Shown piece after piece: positions 29,552 to 39,495 of a stretch of DNA of 64,000 nucleotides. A program made the position numbers and the translations under genes. A model generated the notes under the pieces. The model was not told where the DNA came from. It worked only from the letters and a program-made list of their open reading frames with translations, and did no database searches. This stretch comes from Aquabacterium sp. GTDB lineage: Bacteria; Pseudomonadota; Gammaproteobacteria; Burkholderiales; Burkholderiaceae_C. The stretch is from contig NZ_JAQSDR010000012.1 in assembly GCF_029946005.1 (NCBI RefSeq), forward strand, positions 248,001 through 312,000, given 5' to 3'. Every line of letters starts with the position of its first letter. The stretch's first letter is position 1.

Positions 29552-30385
29552 TCAGTGGGGCAATGATGGTGAGGCGGCCTTGCCTGAGGTGGGCATTGGC
29601 GCATCGACCTGGGCATGGAACTGGCGCCAGATGCCATGCCCCAGCAGATCGAATTCCTGCACCGCGTCCATGAAACGTTGGCGGTTTTGAATATCGACCA
29701 GCGGTGCTGGCAGCAAGGGGTCGAACACCACTTGCCGGATCGCCTTGCGGCCCAACAAGTAGGACTCGCGCGCGGCGTCTTCAATGGGCAGTTGCTGGGC
29801 GCGCGCGGTCCATTGCGACAGTTGTTCCTGGATTTGGCTGTAGGCCTCGTTCAACGCGTGGCCATGCCACAGGTGAGGGATGCGGGCCTCACGCTCCGGG
29901 TCAAATCCTGTGGCGATGAACACGCAGGCTTCGCGCTCCAGGCCCAGGGTGTGCAGTCGCTGGCGCACCGCCTCGATGCCGCCTTGCAGGTTGTCGGGGC
30001 GCACGAACAGGCCCCGCTCCAGTTCACGCAGGCCCACCATTTGGAGAGCGCGGTCTCGATGGCGCAGGGCGACGCGGTCGCTGCGGCCCAAGGCCCCGCA
30101 ATGCACGGCGATGTGCCCACCCTGCCAGGGCCTGACGCGCTGGCTGGCACTGCGCCAGGTGGCCACGTCGGCCGCCAGTTCGTTGGCGCTGGCGCTGAGT
30201 TGGTAGACCCCACGGCCCACCGATTCGATCAGGCCGTCTGCGGACAGGCGGGCCAAGGCCACCCGAAGGTTGTTGGCGGGGAGACCGAACAAGGCGGCTG
30301 CGGCCAGCAGGTGCCGAACGGGCAGGTGATCACTGTCGGCGGCCAGCAGCAGGTCGAGGATCAGGGTTTTGGCGGTGATGCTCAT
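29552..30385 (-). CDS. PaaX-like transcriptional regulator
   Basis: The protein has 277 residues. An N-terminal winged-helix region (LLLAADSDHLPVRHLLAAAA, then NNLRVALARLSADGLIE) is followed by the GRGVYQLSA wing and a C-terminal domain typical of PaaX-type repressors. Many relatives respond to acyl-CoA ligands such as phenylacetyl-CoA; with a desaturase downstream, an acyl-CoA effector is a guess. No Shine-Dalgarno sequence precedes the ATG at 30385, so the mRNA may be leaderless. An in-frame TTG at 30400 is an alternative start but would lie inside the palindrome upstream. Confidence 0.75.
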   Translation of the reverse strand: MSITAKTLILDLLLAADSDHLPVRHLLAAAALFGLPANNLRVALARLSADGLIESVGRGVYQLSASANELAADVATWRSASQRVRPWQGGHIAVHCGALGRSDRVALRHRDRALQMVGLRELERGLFVRPDNLQGGIEAVRQRLHTLGLEREACVFIATGFDPEREARIPHLWHGHALNEAYSQIQEQLSQWTARAQQLPIEDAARESYLLGRKAIRQVVFDPLLPAPLVDIQNRQRFMDAVQEFDLLGHGIWRQFHAQVDAPMPTSGKAASPSLPH

Positions 30386-30389
30386 GAAT

Positions 30390-30426
30390 ATTACAAACAA
30401 TCAATGTTTATGATTTTGTTTGTAAT
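30390..30426. promoter_or_regulatory. Palindromic operator candidate upstream of the PaaX-like gene
   Basis: Perfect 11-base arms (ATTACAAACAA at 30390-30400 and TTGTTTGTAAT at 30416-30426) are separated by 15 bases. A nested AATCA/TGATT pair lies inside. The block is far more AT-rich than its surroundings and begins 4 bases before the regulator's start codon, as expected for autorepression. Confidence 0.65.
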
Positions 30427-30494
30427 GTATTCGGGGCGCAAGCTGGCGTCAAGCGGGGCAGCCGTCCCCGCGCTGCGCTCAGCCGCCAGCTACA

Positions 30495-32819
30495 TCAGCG
30501 CCCTGCGCTCGCCGCTGCGCCGTGCGCCACCGCCAGCGCTGTCATGTTGACAATGCGCCTCACCGTGGCCGAAGGCGTCAGGATGTGCACGGGCGCCGCT
30601 GCGCCCAGCAGGATCGGGCCCACCGTCACGCCTTGCCCGCCGGTCATCTTGAGCACGTTGAACAAGATGTTCGCCGCGTCCAGGTTGGGGCAGATCAAGA
30701 TGTTGGCCGAACCGTCCAGGGTACTTTCGGGCAGCAGCTTGCTGCGCACGCTTTCGCTCAAAGCCGCGTCGCCCTGCATCTCGCCATCGGCCGGGATGTG
30801 CGGCATGCGGGCCACGAACAAGTCACGCGCCAGGCGCATCTTGCGGGCCGAAGGCCGCGTGCTGGAGCCGAACATCGAGTGAGACAAGAAGGCCACGCGT
30901 GGCGGCAAACCAAAGCGCCGCACCTCTTCCACCGCCAGCACGGCGATGTCGGCCAGTTGCTCGGCCGTGGGCTCTTCATTGACGAAGGTGTCGGCGATGA
31001 ACAGCGAATGATTCTCCAGGATCAGCGCGTTCAGCGCGGCCAGTCCGTGCGCGCCGGGGCGCAGGCCGATCACTTCGCGGACCTGCTCAAGGTGCAGGTC
31101 GTAGCGGCCGATCACACCGCAGATCATGCCGTCGGCATCGCCCAGCTTGACCATCATCGTGGCGATCAGGGAGTTGGATCGGCGCACCACCACCTTGGCC
31201 AGCTCGGGCGTGATGCCGTCACGGGCGCGCAGTGCGTGATAAGCCTCGTAGTACTGGCGGAAGCGGTCATCCTTGCCGGGATTGACCACCTCGCAATTCA
31301 CGCCGGCCTTCAAGCGCAGGCCCGCGCGCAGCACGCGCTCCTCAATGACCTCGGGGCGGCCCACCAGGATGGGGTGTGCGATGCCTTCATCGATGGCCAC
31401 CTGGGCGGCGCGCAGCACGCGCTCATCTTCGCCTTCGGCAAAGGCGATGCGCTTGGGTGCGGCCTTGGCGCCCATGAACACCGGGCGCATGAACAGGCCG
31501 GTGTTGCTGACGAACTGCGACAGCGAATCACGGTAAGCGGCGATGTCGGTGATGGGCCGCGTGGCCACGCCCGATGCGGCGGCTGCTTCGGCCACGGCCG
31601 GCGCGATGCGCAAGATCAGGCGCGAGTCAAACGGCGTGGGAATCAGGTAGTCCGAACCAAAACGCATCTCGCGGCCGGGGTAGGCGGCGGCCACTTCGTC
31701 GCTGGTCTCGGCCTTGGCCAAATCGGCGATCTGGCGCACGCAGGCCAACTTCATCTCATCCGTGATCTTGGTCGCACCGCAGTCCAGCGCACCCCGGAAG
31801 ATGTACGGAAAGCACAAGACGTTATTGACCTGGTTGGGGTAGTCCGAACGGCCCGTGGCGATGATGCAATCGGGGCGCGCGGCCTTGGCGATCTCGGGCC
31901 GGATCTCGGGCTCGGGATTGGCCAGGGCCAGGATGATGGGGTCGCGCGCCATGGTCTTGACCATCTCGGCCGAGACCACGCCGGCGGCTGAGCAGCCCAG
32001 GAACACGTCGGCGCCGTTCATCACGTCGGCCAGGGTGCGGGCGTTGGTGGGTTGCGCATAGCGGCGCTTGGATTCGTCCAGCTTGTCGCCGCGCTCGGTG
32101 TGGATCACGCCTTTGGAGTCGCACACGAACACATTGGCGCGGTTCACGCCCAGGCCCACCATCAGGTCCAGGCAGGCAATGGCGGCGGCGCCCGCGCCTG
32201 ACACGGCGATCTTCACCTCACCGATCTGTTTGCCAACCAGCTCCAGCCCATTCAGCAGCGCGGCGCTGGAGATGATGGCCGTGCCGTGCTGGTCATCGTG
32301 GAAGATGGGGATGTTCAAGCGCTCCTTCAGCTTTTGCTCGATGTAGAAGCACTCGGGCGCCTTGATGTCTTCGAGGTTGATGCCGCCCAGCGTGGGCTCC
32401 AGCGCGGCGATGATGTCCACCAATTTGTCCGGATCGCGCTCGGCCAATTCGATGTCGAACACGTCGATGCCTGCAAATTTCTTGAACAGGCAGCCCTTGC
32501 CCTCCATCACCGGCTTGGAGGCCAGCGGGCCGATGTCACCCAGGCCCAGCACGGCGGTGCCGTTGGTGATCACGCCGACCAGGTTGCCGCGCGAGGTGTA
32601 GTCAAACGCCAGGCTGGGGTCCTTCTCGATCGCCAAACAGGGATAAGCCACGCCCGGCGAATACGCCAGCGACAGGTCGCGCTGGTTGGTCAGCGGCTTG
32701 GTGGGCGTGACGGCAATCTTGCCTCGCGAAGGCAGGCGGTGGTATTCCAGCGCAGCATCGCTCAGGGATTGTTCGGCGTCGGACAGGGTAGGCTTCGAGT
32801 CGCTCATGGCAGCAGGCAT
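30495..32819 (-). CDS. maeB: NADP-dependent malic enzyme with phosphotransacetylase-like C-terminal domain
   Basis: This 774-residue protein converts malate to pyruvate and CO2 with NADP. The malic domain (about 20-160) contains [12 protein letters not shown] and [15 protein letters not shown]. The NAD(P)-binding part includes HDDQHGTA and [12 protein letters not shown]. Residues from about 440 form the PTA-like domain ([12 protein letters not shown]..., [11 protein letters not shown]), which is regulatory in other MaeB enzymes. A second Met at residue 5 is an alternative start. The PaaX-like gene lies downstream, separated by the palindromic operator. Confidence 0.93.
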   Translation of the reverse strand: MPAAMSDSKPTLSDAEQSLSDAALEYHRLPSRGKIAVTPTKPLTNQRDLSLAYSPGVAYPCLAIEKDPSLAFDYTSRGNLVGVITNGTAVLGLGDIGPLASKPVMEGKGCLFKKFAGIDVFDIELAERDPDKLVDIIAALEPTLGGINLEDIKAPECFYIEQKLKERLNIPIFHDDQHGTAIISSAALLNGLELVGKQIGEVKIAVSGAGAAAIACLDLMVGLGVNRANVFVCDSKGVIHTERGDKLDESKRRYAQPTNARTLADVMNGADVFLGCSAAGVVSAEMVKTMARDPIILALANPEPEIRPEIAKAARPDCIIATGRSDYPNQVNNVLCFPYIFRGALDCGATKITDEMKLACVRQIADLAKAETSDEVAAAYPGREMRFGSDYLIPTPFDSRLILRIAPAVAEAAAASGVATRPITDIAAYRDSLSQFVSNTGLFMRPVFMGAKAAPKRIAFAEGEDERVLRAAQVAIDEGIAHPILVGRPEVIEERVLRAGLRLKAGVNCEVVNPGKDDRFRQYYEAYHALRARDGITPELAKVVVRRSNSLIATMMVKLGDADGMICGVIGRYDLHLEQVREVIGLRPGAHGLAALNALILENHSLFIADTFVNEEPTAEQLADIAVLAVEEVRRFGLPPRVAFLSHSMFGSSTRPSARKMRLARDLFVARMPHIPADGEMQGDAALSESVRSKLLPESTLDGSANILICPNLDAANILFNVLKMTGGQGVTVGPILLGAAAPVHILTPSATVRRIVNMTALAVAHGAAASAGR

Positions 32820-32998
32820 TCAGGGCACGGCAAGGGCGGCCATGGTAAGCCAATTGCCCGGCGACTTGACGCCGTCCGTCGTGAGGCATTCCCCTTCCTG
32901 GGGGCAACCCTTGCTGAAACACCCCCGCAGGGTTCCTTGCGTGCTCAAGTTGTGCGCCCAAAGGCCGATGTCCCCTGGATGTTGCCCATGACCTGTCC

Positions 32999-35404
32999 AT
33001 GACCGAGCTTTCCGTCCCTTTGAAGGGCAAACCTGCGCCGCCGCCGCTTCCTCCGAGCGACTGGCGTCGGCGTTTGACGACCATGTGGCGGGAAGCTTCT
33101 GCCAGTGAGCATGTGGATGGGCACAACGCCCGGCACTTCCGGGCGCGCCAGATCCTGGCCGTTGTGGGCCTGCTGCCCATGGTGTTCATGGGAAACCTCA
33201 TCGCCACGGTCACCATCGCAGCCACCTTCTGGGGGCAGATGCCTGCTTGGGCGCTGTGCCTGTGGGTGGTGCTGGCCGTGCTGAGCCTGGTGCTGCTCGA
33301 CCGGGGCATGCGTCGCCTGCTGAGCGGCAAAGCCAAGCCGGTGGCCACCAAAGGTGGCCTGCACATGGTCACCTGGAGCGTGGCCACATTCGCCGTCATC
33401 TGGGCGGCCATCCCGGTGATGATGTTCCCGATCGCCGACCACCTGGGTCAGTTGCTGATCTCGTCGGTCCTGGTGGGCATGATGTGTGGCGGTGGGCTGA
33501 TCCTCAGTTCCATCCCAATTGCAGCCTGCGCCTATGTCCTGGTGATGGCGGGCGCCACGGCCATGGCCTTGCAGCTGTCCATCTACGTCAACAACGTCTC
33601 GATCCTGGGGCTGTTAGGCATCTGGTCGGTGACGGTGATGGGCGTGACCATGGCCAACGCGCGCATGTTTTTCAGCCGCTTGCGGACCGAGGCCGAAGCT
33701 GATCGCCAGCGGCAACTGATCGACCTGTTGCTGCGTGACTTTGAAGAGCACGCCAGTGATTGGCTTTGGGAGATCTCGCACACCGGGCATTTCCGCCACG
33801 TGTCCGCGCGCCTGGCGCAGTCGTTCGGCTTGTCGACCCATCAGTTGCTCAAGCACTCGTTCACCGACTTGGTGTCGACCATGCTGCCCGCCGAGTCGGA
33901 TGAGGCCGCCTCGGCTTTCGATCAGCTGCAATCCCATTTGCGCTTGGGTCGACCTTTCCGCGATCTGGAATTGCCGGTGCAGGTCGAGGGCGAGTTGCGC
34001 TGGTGGTCGTTGATGGCCAAGCCGCTGTTTGATGACCGGGGGCGTGCTGCGGGCTGGCGGGGCGTGGGCGCCGATGTGACGCAGGGGCGCATGGCCCGCG
34101 ACGAAATGGCGCGCTTGGCCAATGTGGACGCCTTGACGGGGCTGGCCAACCGGCACTGCTTCAGTCTGGAACTGGCGCGGGTGTGTGAGTCCGTCGAGAC
34201 TTCCGAACGTGGCTGCGCCTTGCTGTTCGTGGACCTGGACAACTTCAAGGGCATCAATGATTCGCTGGGCCACGCCGTGGGCGATCAATTGCTGCGCAGC
34301 GTGGCCGCCCGCATCAAGGCCTGTGTGGCACCTGGCGATCTGTTGGCGCGCCTGGGTGGCGACGAGTTCGCCTTGCTGAGCTGGCAGGCTGGCGATGAGG
34401 CCTCGGCCGCCCAGTTGGGCGATCGCGTGCTGGCGGCGTTGGCCACCCCCTGTCAGCTGGAGGATGTGCGTGTGGAAGTGCGTGCCAGTATCGGCATGGC
34501 ACTGGCGCCACGCGACGGCACCAGTCCCCAGGCCTTGCTGCAAAGCGCCGACCTGGCGTTGTACGCGGCCAAAGCCGGCGGGCGCAACACGCACCGCTTC
34601 TTTGTTCCATTCATGGGTGAGAGCGCGCGGTCCCGTGCTCGCCTGCAGCAGGAATTGGGCGTGGCCCTGGCCGATGAGCAGTTTGCCGTGCACTACCAGC
34701 CGCAGGTCAGTACCCGCACGGGCGAGGTGGTGGGCTTCGAGGCCCTGGTGCGTTGGCAGCATCAGGAGCGCGGCTTGATCGGGCCCAATGAGTTCATCCC
34801 CGTGGCCGAGGAAACCGGCCAGATCGTGCCCCTGGGCACCTGGGTGCTGCGGCAAGCCTGCAAGGTGGCCATGCAGTGGCCGGGGTCGATCCGCGTGGCG
34901 GTCAACCTGTCCGCGGTGCAGTTTCGCAGCCATTCGGTGGTGGACATCGTGGAGCGGGCCCTGGCTGACAGCGGGCTGCCCCCCGAACGCCTGGAACTGG
35001 AGATCACCGAATCGGCTTTGATTGATGACCACGAGGGGGCGCAAGCCACCCTGGCCGCCTTGCGCAGCCGGGGCATCCGCGTGGCCCTGGACGACTTTGG
35101 CACTGGCTATTCTTCACTGGCGTATTTACGACGTTTTCCGATGGACCAGCTCAAGATCGACGGCATGTTCGTGCGCTCGCTGGACAGCGACCCGGACGCG
35201 CAGGCCGTGGTGACTGCCATCATCAGCCTCGCCAAGGCCTTGCGCCTGGAGACCACCGCCGAAGGCGTGGAGCTGCCCGAGCAGATGGTGATGTTGCGCG
35301 CGCTGGGTTGCGATCTGGTGCAGGGCTTCTGGATGGCCCGGCCCATGCCCGCCACCGATATCGCGGCATTTTTGGCCGACATGGAACCAGTCTGCGAAAA
35401 CTGA
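32999..35404 (+). CDS. Membrane-anchored PAS-GGDEF-EAL protein
   Basis: The protein has 801 residues. Four to six membrane helices (about 51-220) form a sensor-like anchor. A PAS-like region (about 250-365) follows, then a GGDEF domain with intact GGDEF at 453-457, then an EAL domain with EAL at 581-583, EITESAL and DDFGTGYSSL. Both catalytic motifs are intact, so cyclic di-GMP synthesis and breakdown are both possible. The product-inhibition site (RxxD) is incomplete: A444 replaces the arginine before D447. The promoter presumably lies in the 179-base divergent gap with maeB. Confidence 0.9.
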   Translation: MTELSVPLKGKPAPPPLPPSDWRRRLTTMWREASASEHVDGHNARHFRARQILAVVGLLPMVFMGNLIATVTIAATFWGQMPAWALCLWVVLAVLSLVLLDRGMRRLLSGKAKPVATKGGLHMVTWSVATFAVIWAAIPVMMFPIADHLGQLLISSVLVGMMCGGGLILSSIPIAACAYVLVMAGATAMALQLSIYVNNVSILGLLGIWSVTVMGVTMANARMFFSRLRTEAEADRQRQLIDLLLRDFEEHASDWLWEISHTGHFRHVSARLAQSFGLSTHQLLKHSFTDLVSTMLPAESDEAASAFDQLQSHLRLGRPFRDLELPVQVEGELRWWSLMAKPLFDDRGRAAGWRGVGADVTQGRMARDEMARLANVDALTGLANRHCFSLELARVCESVETSERGCALLFVDLDNFKGINDSLGHAVGDQLLRSVAARIKACVAPGDLLARLGGDEFALLSWQAGDEASAAQLGDRVLAALATPCQLEDVRVEVRASIGMALAPRDGTSPQALLQSADLALYAAKAGGRNTHRFFVPFMGESARSRARLQQELGVALADEQFAVHYQPQVSTRTGEVVGFEALVRWQHQERGLIGPNEFIPVAEETGQIVPLGTWVLRQACKVAMQWPGSIRVAVNLSAVQFRSHSVVDIVERALADSGLPPERLELEITESALIDDHEGAQATLAALRSRGIRVALDDFGTGYSSLAYLRRFPMDQLKIDGMFVRSLDSDPDAQAVVTAIISLAKALRLETTAEGVELPEQMVMLRALGCDLVQGFWMARPMPATDIAAFLADMEPVCEN

Positions 35405-35517
35405 CTCTACCGAGCTGTCGTGCCTGGCCCTTGGGGCGGGTGATACATTGACACGTTCGCGAGGCGCCAGCTTTGGTGGCCCGCTTCTACCCATATCTGA
35501 CCAGAGGATCTTTCAAC

Positions 35518-36327
35518 ATGAAGTGGATGCGACTCATCGCTCAATGGCTGCTATCGGTGACCTTGATGGCGGCAGGCCATGCTCACGCGCAATCGCAAGG
35601 CGACTATGTGCTGGGTGCCGGAGACATCATCCGCATCACGGTGTTCCAAAACGTGGACCTGACACTGGATGCCCGCATCTCTGAAGCCGGCACCATCTCC
35701 TACCCTCTGCTGGGCACGGTCAAGCTGGGTGGTTTGTCGGTGTCTGATGCCGAGAAGAAGCTCGCCGATGGCTTGAAAAATGGCAACTTCCTCAAGCAAC
35801 CCCAGGTCTCCATCTTGCTGACCGCAGTCAAGAGTAACCAGGTGTCGGTGCTGGGTTTGGTCAACCGCCCAGGACGTTACCCCCTGGAGTCAGGCTCCAA
35901 CCGTTTGAGTGATCTGCTGGCCCAGGCTGGTGGCATCATCGCCATTCAAGGTTCGGACAAAGTGGTGGTGTCGGGCAAGCGCAATGGCAAGCCCTTCCGC
36001 AAGGAAATCGACTTCCCCTTGGTGTTCGCCGCTTCCGGCACGACGGAAGACTTCCCCCTGGAAAACAACGACGCCATCTGGGTCGACCGTGCTCCCATGG
36101 TCTACATCTATGGCGAAGTGCTGCGCGGTGGTGCCATGCGCCTGGAACGCGACATGACCTTGCTGCAGGCCCTGGCCTCGGTGGGTGGCTTGACGCAACG
36201 TGGCACCGCCAAGGGCATCAAGGTGCACCGTCGCGATGTCGCAGGCACGGTGCAAATCCTGGAGCCCGGCATGAATGACAAGCTCCTGGCCAATGACGTC
36301 ATCTACGTCAAGGAAAGCTTGTTCTGA
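35518..36327 (+). CDS. Wza-like polysaccharide export protein
   Basis: The protein has 269 residues and a signal peptide at 1-24 (HAHA). A Poly_export domain follows at about 26-105 (YVLGAGDIIRITVFQN...), then SLBB-type repeats (SVLGLVNRPGRYPLESGSN and VYIYGEVLRGGAMRLERDMT). No lipobox cysteine is present at the signal cleavage site, unlike classical Wza. It resembles the EpsE-type exporters of Burkholderiales. No Wzc kinase, Wzb phosphatase or glycosyltransferase is adjacent, so it is an orphan here. AGAGGA lies about 10 bases before the ATG. Its stop directly abuts the stop of the convergent RNA methyltransferase gene. Confidence 0.85.
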   Translation: MKWMRLIAQWLLSVTLMAAGHAHAQSQGDYVLGAGDIIRITVFQNVDLTLDARISEAGTISYPLLGTVKLGGLSVSDAEKKLADGLKNGNFLKQPQVSILLTAVKSNQVSVLGLVNRPGRYPLESGSNRLSDLLAQAGGIIAIQGSDKVVVSGKRNGKPFRKEIDFPLVFAASGTTEDFPLENNDAIWVDRAPMVYIYGEVLRGGAMRLERDMTLLQALASVGGLTQRGTAKGIKVHRRDVAGTVQILEPGMNDKLLANDVIYVKESLF

Positions 36328-37593
36328 TCAAGCCTTCTTTTCCCACACCACGGCGAAGAAGCCGTCGGTGTGGTGCCGGTGGGGCCACAACCTGAGGTGG
36401 CCCTCCGGGGTTGTCAGCGATTCGGCCTGCGCAACCCCACCTTGCTCCAGCACCAGGCGTGCATCGAGCTGCACAAACTCAGGATGTTCTGCCGTGAAGG
36501 CATCGGCCACCACTTCGTTCTCAGCGGGCATCAGGCTGCACGTGGCATAGACCAGGCGGCCGCCGGGTTTCAGCAAACGAGCCGCGCTGTGCAGGATGGC
36601 TTTCTGCTTGATCTGCATCTCTTCAACGCCCTTAGGGCTCTGACGCCATTTCAGGTCCGGGTTGCGGCGAAGCGTGCCCAGGCCGGTGCAGGGTGCATCG
36701 ACCAGCACTCGGTCAATCTTGCCGGTCAGGCGCTTGATGCGGTCGTCACGCTCGTGCGCGATCTGAGTCGGGTACACATTGGACAGGCCGCTGCGCGCCA
36801 ACCGGGGCTTGAGCGCTTCCAGGCGGTGGCCGGAGATGTCAAAGGCATACAGCCGACCGGTGTTGCGCATCATGGCGCCCAGGGCCAGCGTCTTGCCGCC
36901 CGCGCCTGCGCAGAAGTCCACCACCATTTCGCCGCGTTTGGCGCCGGTCATCAGGGCCAGTAATTGGCTGCCTTCGTCCTGCACCTCAACGTGGCCTCCG
37001 GTGTAGAGGTCCATTTTCTGCAGGGCGGGCTTGCCCTCGATGCGGATGCCCCAAGGCGAGAACGGGGTTTCGGTGGCTGGAATTTCGGCGGCGGTCAGGG
37101 CTTCCAGCACGGCTTCGCGCTTGGATTTGATGGGATTGACGCGAAGGTCCAGTGGCGCCCCCGCTGACATGGTTTCGACGAAAGCCCAGAATTCTTCCGG
37201 GCCGAGTTGCTCGCGCAGGCGGTTGGCCAACCAGTCGGGCAGGTTGTGGCGCAGTTTGTCGGGCAGGGTCGTGCGGTCGATTTTCTTGATGCGGTCCAGC
37301 CAGGCGGCTTCGTCCGGGTTGATGCCCAGTTTCAGCACATGCTCCTGGCCTTGCCAGGCCAGCAGCGTCAGGCGGCGGTCCATCGGGCCAAAGCCCGACT
37401 GGGCCAAATGCTGCCACAGCAGCTTCTGGCGCAGCACGGCGTAGGCCGTCTCGGCCAGGGCGTGGCGTTCGCGCTGGCCCAGGTTTTTGTTCTTGCGGAA
37501 AAACATCGATACCAGGGTGTCGGCCGGGGCGTCGAGCTTGAGGATGTCACGCAGCAGAGCGCCGGTGAGGTCGAGGAGGGCTTGGGGATGCAT
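36328..37593 (-). CDS. RsmB/NSUN-type RNA (cytosine-C5) methyltransferase
   Basis: The protein has 421 residues. SAM-binding motif I is DFCAGAGGKTLALGA. The two catalytic cysteines are in DAPCTGLGTLRRNPDLKW (motif IV) and YATCSLMPAENE (motif VI). The N-terminal 140 residues correspond to the NusB-like/RNA-binding region of RsmB. A ribosomal RNA target is likely, but it is shorter than and diverged from classical RsmB, so I give no symbol. I chose the start at 37593 because the ORF upstream of it is not conserved-looking and crosses the promoter gap. Confidence 0.85.
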   Translation of the reverse strand: MHPQALLDLTGALLRDILKLDAPADTLVSMFFRKNKNLGQRERHALAETAYAVLRQKLLWQHLAQSGFGPMDRRLTLLAWQGQEHVLKLGINPDEAAWLDRIKKIDRTTLPDKLRHNLPDWLANRLREQLGPEEFWAFVETMSAGAPLDLRVNPIKSKREAVLEALTAAEIPATETPFSPWGIRIEGKPALQKMDLYTGGHVEVQDEGSQLLALMTGAKRGEMVVDFCAGAGGKTLALGAMMRNTGRLYAFDISGHRLEALKPRLARSGLSNVYPTQIAHERDDRIKRLTGKIDRVLVDAPCTGLGTLRRNPDLKWRQSPKGVEEMQIKQKAILHSAARLLKPGGRLVYATCSLMPAENEVVADAFTAEHPEFVQLDARLVLEQGGVAQAESLTTPEGHLRLWPHRHHTDGFFAVVWEKKA

Positions 37594-37716
37594 GGGGGGA
37601 TTATCCCGCGAGTGAGCCTTGCTTGCGTTGATCGCCCGCCAAAGCGGTGATTTGTCACCCCCCTTGTTGGAAAACACTGAGTTGCCAGGGCCCCAATCCG
37701 GCCCAGGCTTCGCACC

Positions 37717-38757
37717 ATGAAGCGAGATGCCCTGCCCATGTTGCCACCCGCACCTTCCGAAGTCGTCTCCGATGGCGTGCCGCTGTCCGGCCGCTATGCG
37801 GGCCGCATTGACTGCATTGATTGGCAAGCCTTGCAAGGGCCGCACGCGCGCTCCTGGCTGTGGCGTCGCTTGCACCACAAACGATGGCAGTACGTTGGCA
37901 TGGGCAATGACGAGGTGTTCGTCGGCGTGGCCATCGTGGACCTGGGGTGGATGTGCACCGCGTTCGCGTACGCCTTTGACCGGTTGCGCGGCGAGATGGT
38001 GGCCAATTGGCGGCAGGACGGGTTGGCAGGCTGGCAGGGCGGCGTGTCTGACCACCCCGTGCAAGGCGGCCAAGCCTGGTTCAAAGGGCCTTTCGCGCGC
38101 TTGCTGCTTCAGCATGGCGCCTCTGACGAAGATGGTGAGGCGGCGGGCAGTGACATCCTGGAGCTGAGTGTGCGCACACGGGCCATGAAAGTGCAGGTGG
38201 ACCTGTCACTGGCCCATGCGGCGCCTTTTTTACTGGGCATCGGCCCGGTGGCGGGCGGCGTGGCGCATGCCACGCAGAAGTCACCGGCCCTGCCGGTGAG
38301 CGGTTGGCTGAATGTGCGGGGGCGGCGCTTTGATCTGTCCAACGCCGTGGCCTGCCTCGACAGCTCCAACGGCCTGCTGGCGCGCGACACCGAGTGGCGC
38401 TGGGCCTGCGCGCACAGTGCCGAAGTGGGGTTCAATCTGCAGCAAGGCTATTTCGGCGTGAACGAAAACGCCCTGTGGCTGGATGGGCAGCTGATTCCCT
38501 TGGGGGCCGCGCACTTTGAATTCAATCCCAAGCGTCCGATGGCCCCCTGGCGCATCAGCACCGATGATGGTTTGCTGGACCTGATGTTCACCCCGGAAGG
38601 TTCCCGCCGAGAAGACCGCGATGTCTGGATGGCCTCCAGCCATTACGTGCAACCGGTGGGAACCTTCAGCGGCACTGTCAAGGCCTCGCGAGCCGCCGCG
38701 CCTCGTTCGATCGACGGCCTCCTCGGCGTGACCGAAGATCACCGGTCAAAGTGGTGA
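37717..38757 (+). CDS. DUF2804 domain protein
   Basis: This 346-residue protein has no signal peptide and no membrane helix. Family-like segments include the N-terminal GRYAGRIDCIDW, then HHKRWQYVGMGNDEVFVGVAIVDLGW and the later GYFGVNENALWLDG. DUF2804 proteins are widespread in Burkholderiales and actinobacteria, have a predicted all-beta fold, and have no assigned reaction. Promoter and leader lie in the 123-base divergent gap with the methyltransferase. It is convergent with the hemerythrin gene, with 8 bases between stops. Confidence 0.8.
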   Translation: MKRDALPMLPPAPSEVVSDGVPLSGRYAGRIDCIDWQALQGPHARSWLWRRLHHKRWQYVGMGNDEVFVGVAIVDLGWMCTAFAYAFDRLRGEMVANWRQDGLAGWQGGVSDHPVQGGQAWFKGPFARLLLQHGASDEDGEAAGSDILELSVRTRAMKVQVDLSLAHAAPFLLGIGPVAGGVAHATQKSPALPVSGWLNVRGRRFDLSNAVACLDSSNGLLARDTEWRWACAHSAEVGFNLQQGYFGVNENALWLDGQLIPLGAAHFEFNPKRPMAPWRISTDDGLLDLMFTPEGSRREDRDVWMASSHYVQPVGTFSGTVKASRAAAPRSIDGLLGVTEDHRSKW

Positions 38758-38765
38758 TGGCGGCC

Positions 38766-39347
38766 TCAGGTTCGGCGTTCCAGGGCACGCTTGAGCAGGT
38801 AGCCGCCGGCCACCAGGCCACCCGCCGTCACCAGCATGGTGCTGGTGGGCATGGCGCGGACCATGTTGGCCGCGATGTCGCCAGCCTTGGGGGCCGCCAG
38901 CGCCAGCCGACGCCTGGTCATTTGCGCGCCCAGTTCTCGCAATTGGTCGGCCAACAACAGTTCGGCCTCGGGCAAGAGCACGGTTTCCTCGTCGGCGACG
39001 TGGTGGATGACGTGGCGCATCAGGCTCATGAAGGTGCTGTCGTAGTGCGTGGCCGTGGGCTGCATGTCGCGCAACTGGCCGATCAGGCTGCGCATCTCGT
39101 TGTGTTCGGGCACGCTCTTGGCCAGCACTGCCTCGTTGGTGGTGGCGGCACGCAGGGCAGGGTAGAAAATTTCCTCTTCCAGTTGGGCATGGATTTCCAG
39201 GGCGAGGCTCACCGTGTTCACCAGGGCTTGCTTGGTGCCGGGATCGGCGTCGGCCTTGTACTTATGAAAGGTGCTCAACACATGGGTGTGATCCATGCGG
39301 ATCATGTTGGTGATCGTGGGCGAGAAGTGGCTCATCAATGTGCTCAT
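38766..39347 (-). CDS. Hemerythrin HHE domain protein with C-terminal membrane anchor
   Basis: This 193-residue four-helix protein carries the diiron ligands expected of the HHE family: RMDHTHVLSTFHKY, HAQLEEEIFYP, PEHNEMRS and HHVADEETVLLP. A hydrophobic segment (MLVTAGGLVAGGYLLKRAL) ends the protein and would anchor it in the membrane. A role in oxygen, NO or iron sensing or storage is typical of the family, not shown here. I chose the start at 39347 because GGAG lies upstream and the domain begins soon after. Confidence 0.85.
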   Translation of the reverse strand: MSTLMSHFSPTITNMIRMDHTHVLSTFHKYKADADPGTKQALVNTVSLALEIHAQLEEEIFYPALRAATTNEAVLAKSVPEHNEMRSLIGQLRDMQPTATHYDSTFMSLMRHVIHHVADEETVLLPEAELLLADQLRELGAQMTRRRLALAAPKAGDIAANMVRAMPTSTMLVTAGGLVAGGYLLKRALERRT

Positions 39348-39495
39348 GGCGGTCTCCGGGTGTGTGGAAGGCATGTGCCATGAAGGGCAATTGGCATTCC
39401 CCCACCCATCCGCGTGGTTGCAGAATTTGACAATACCCATTGCCAGATCGTAAACTGCCCACATTCGTTTTCACATAGAGTCGCGGAGACTTTCG

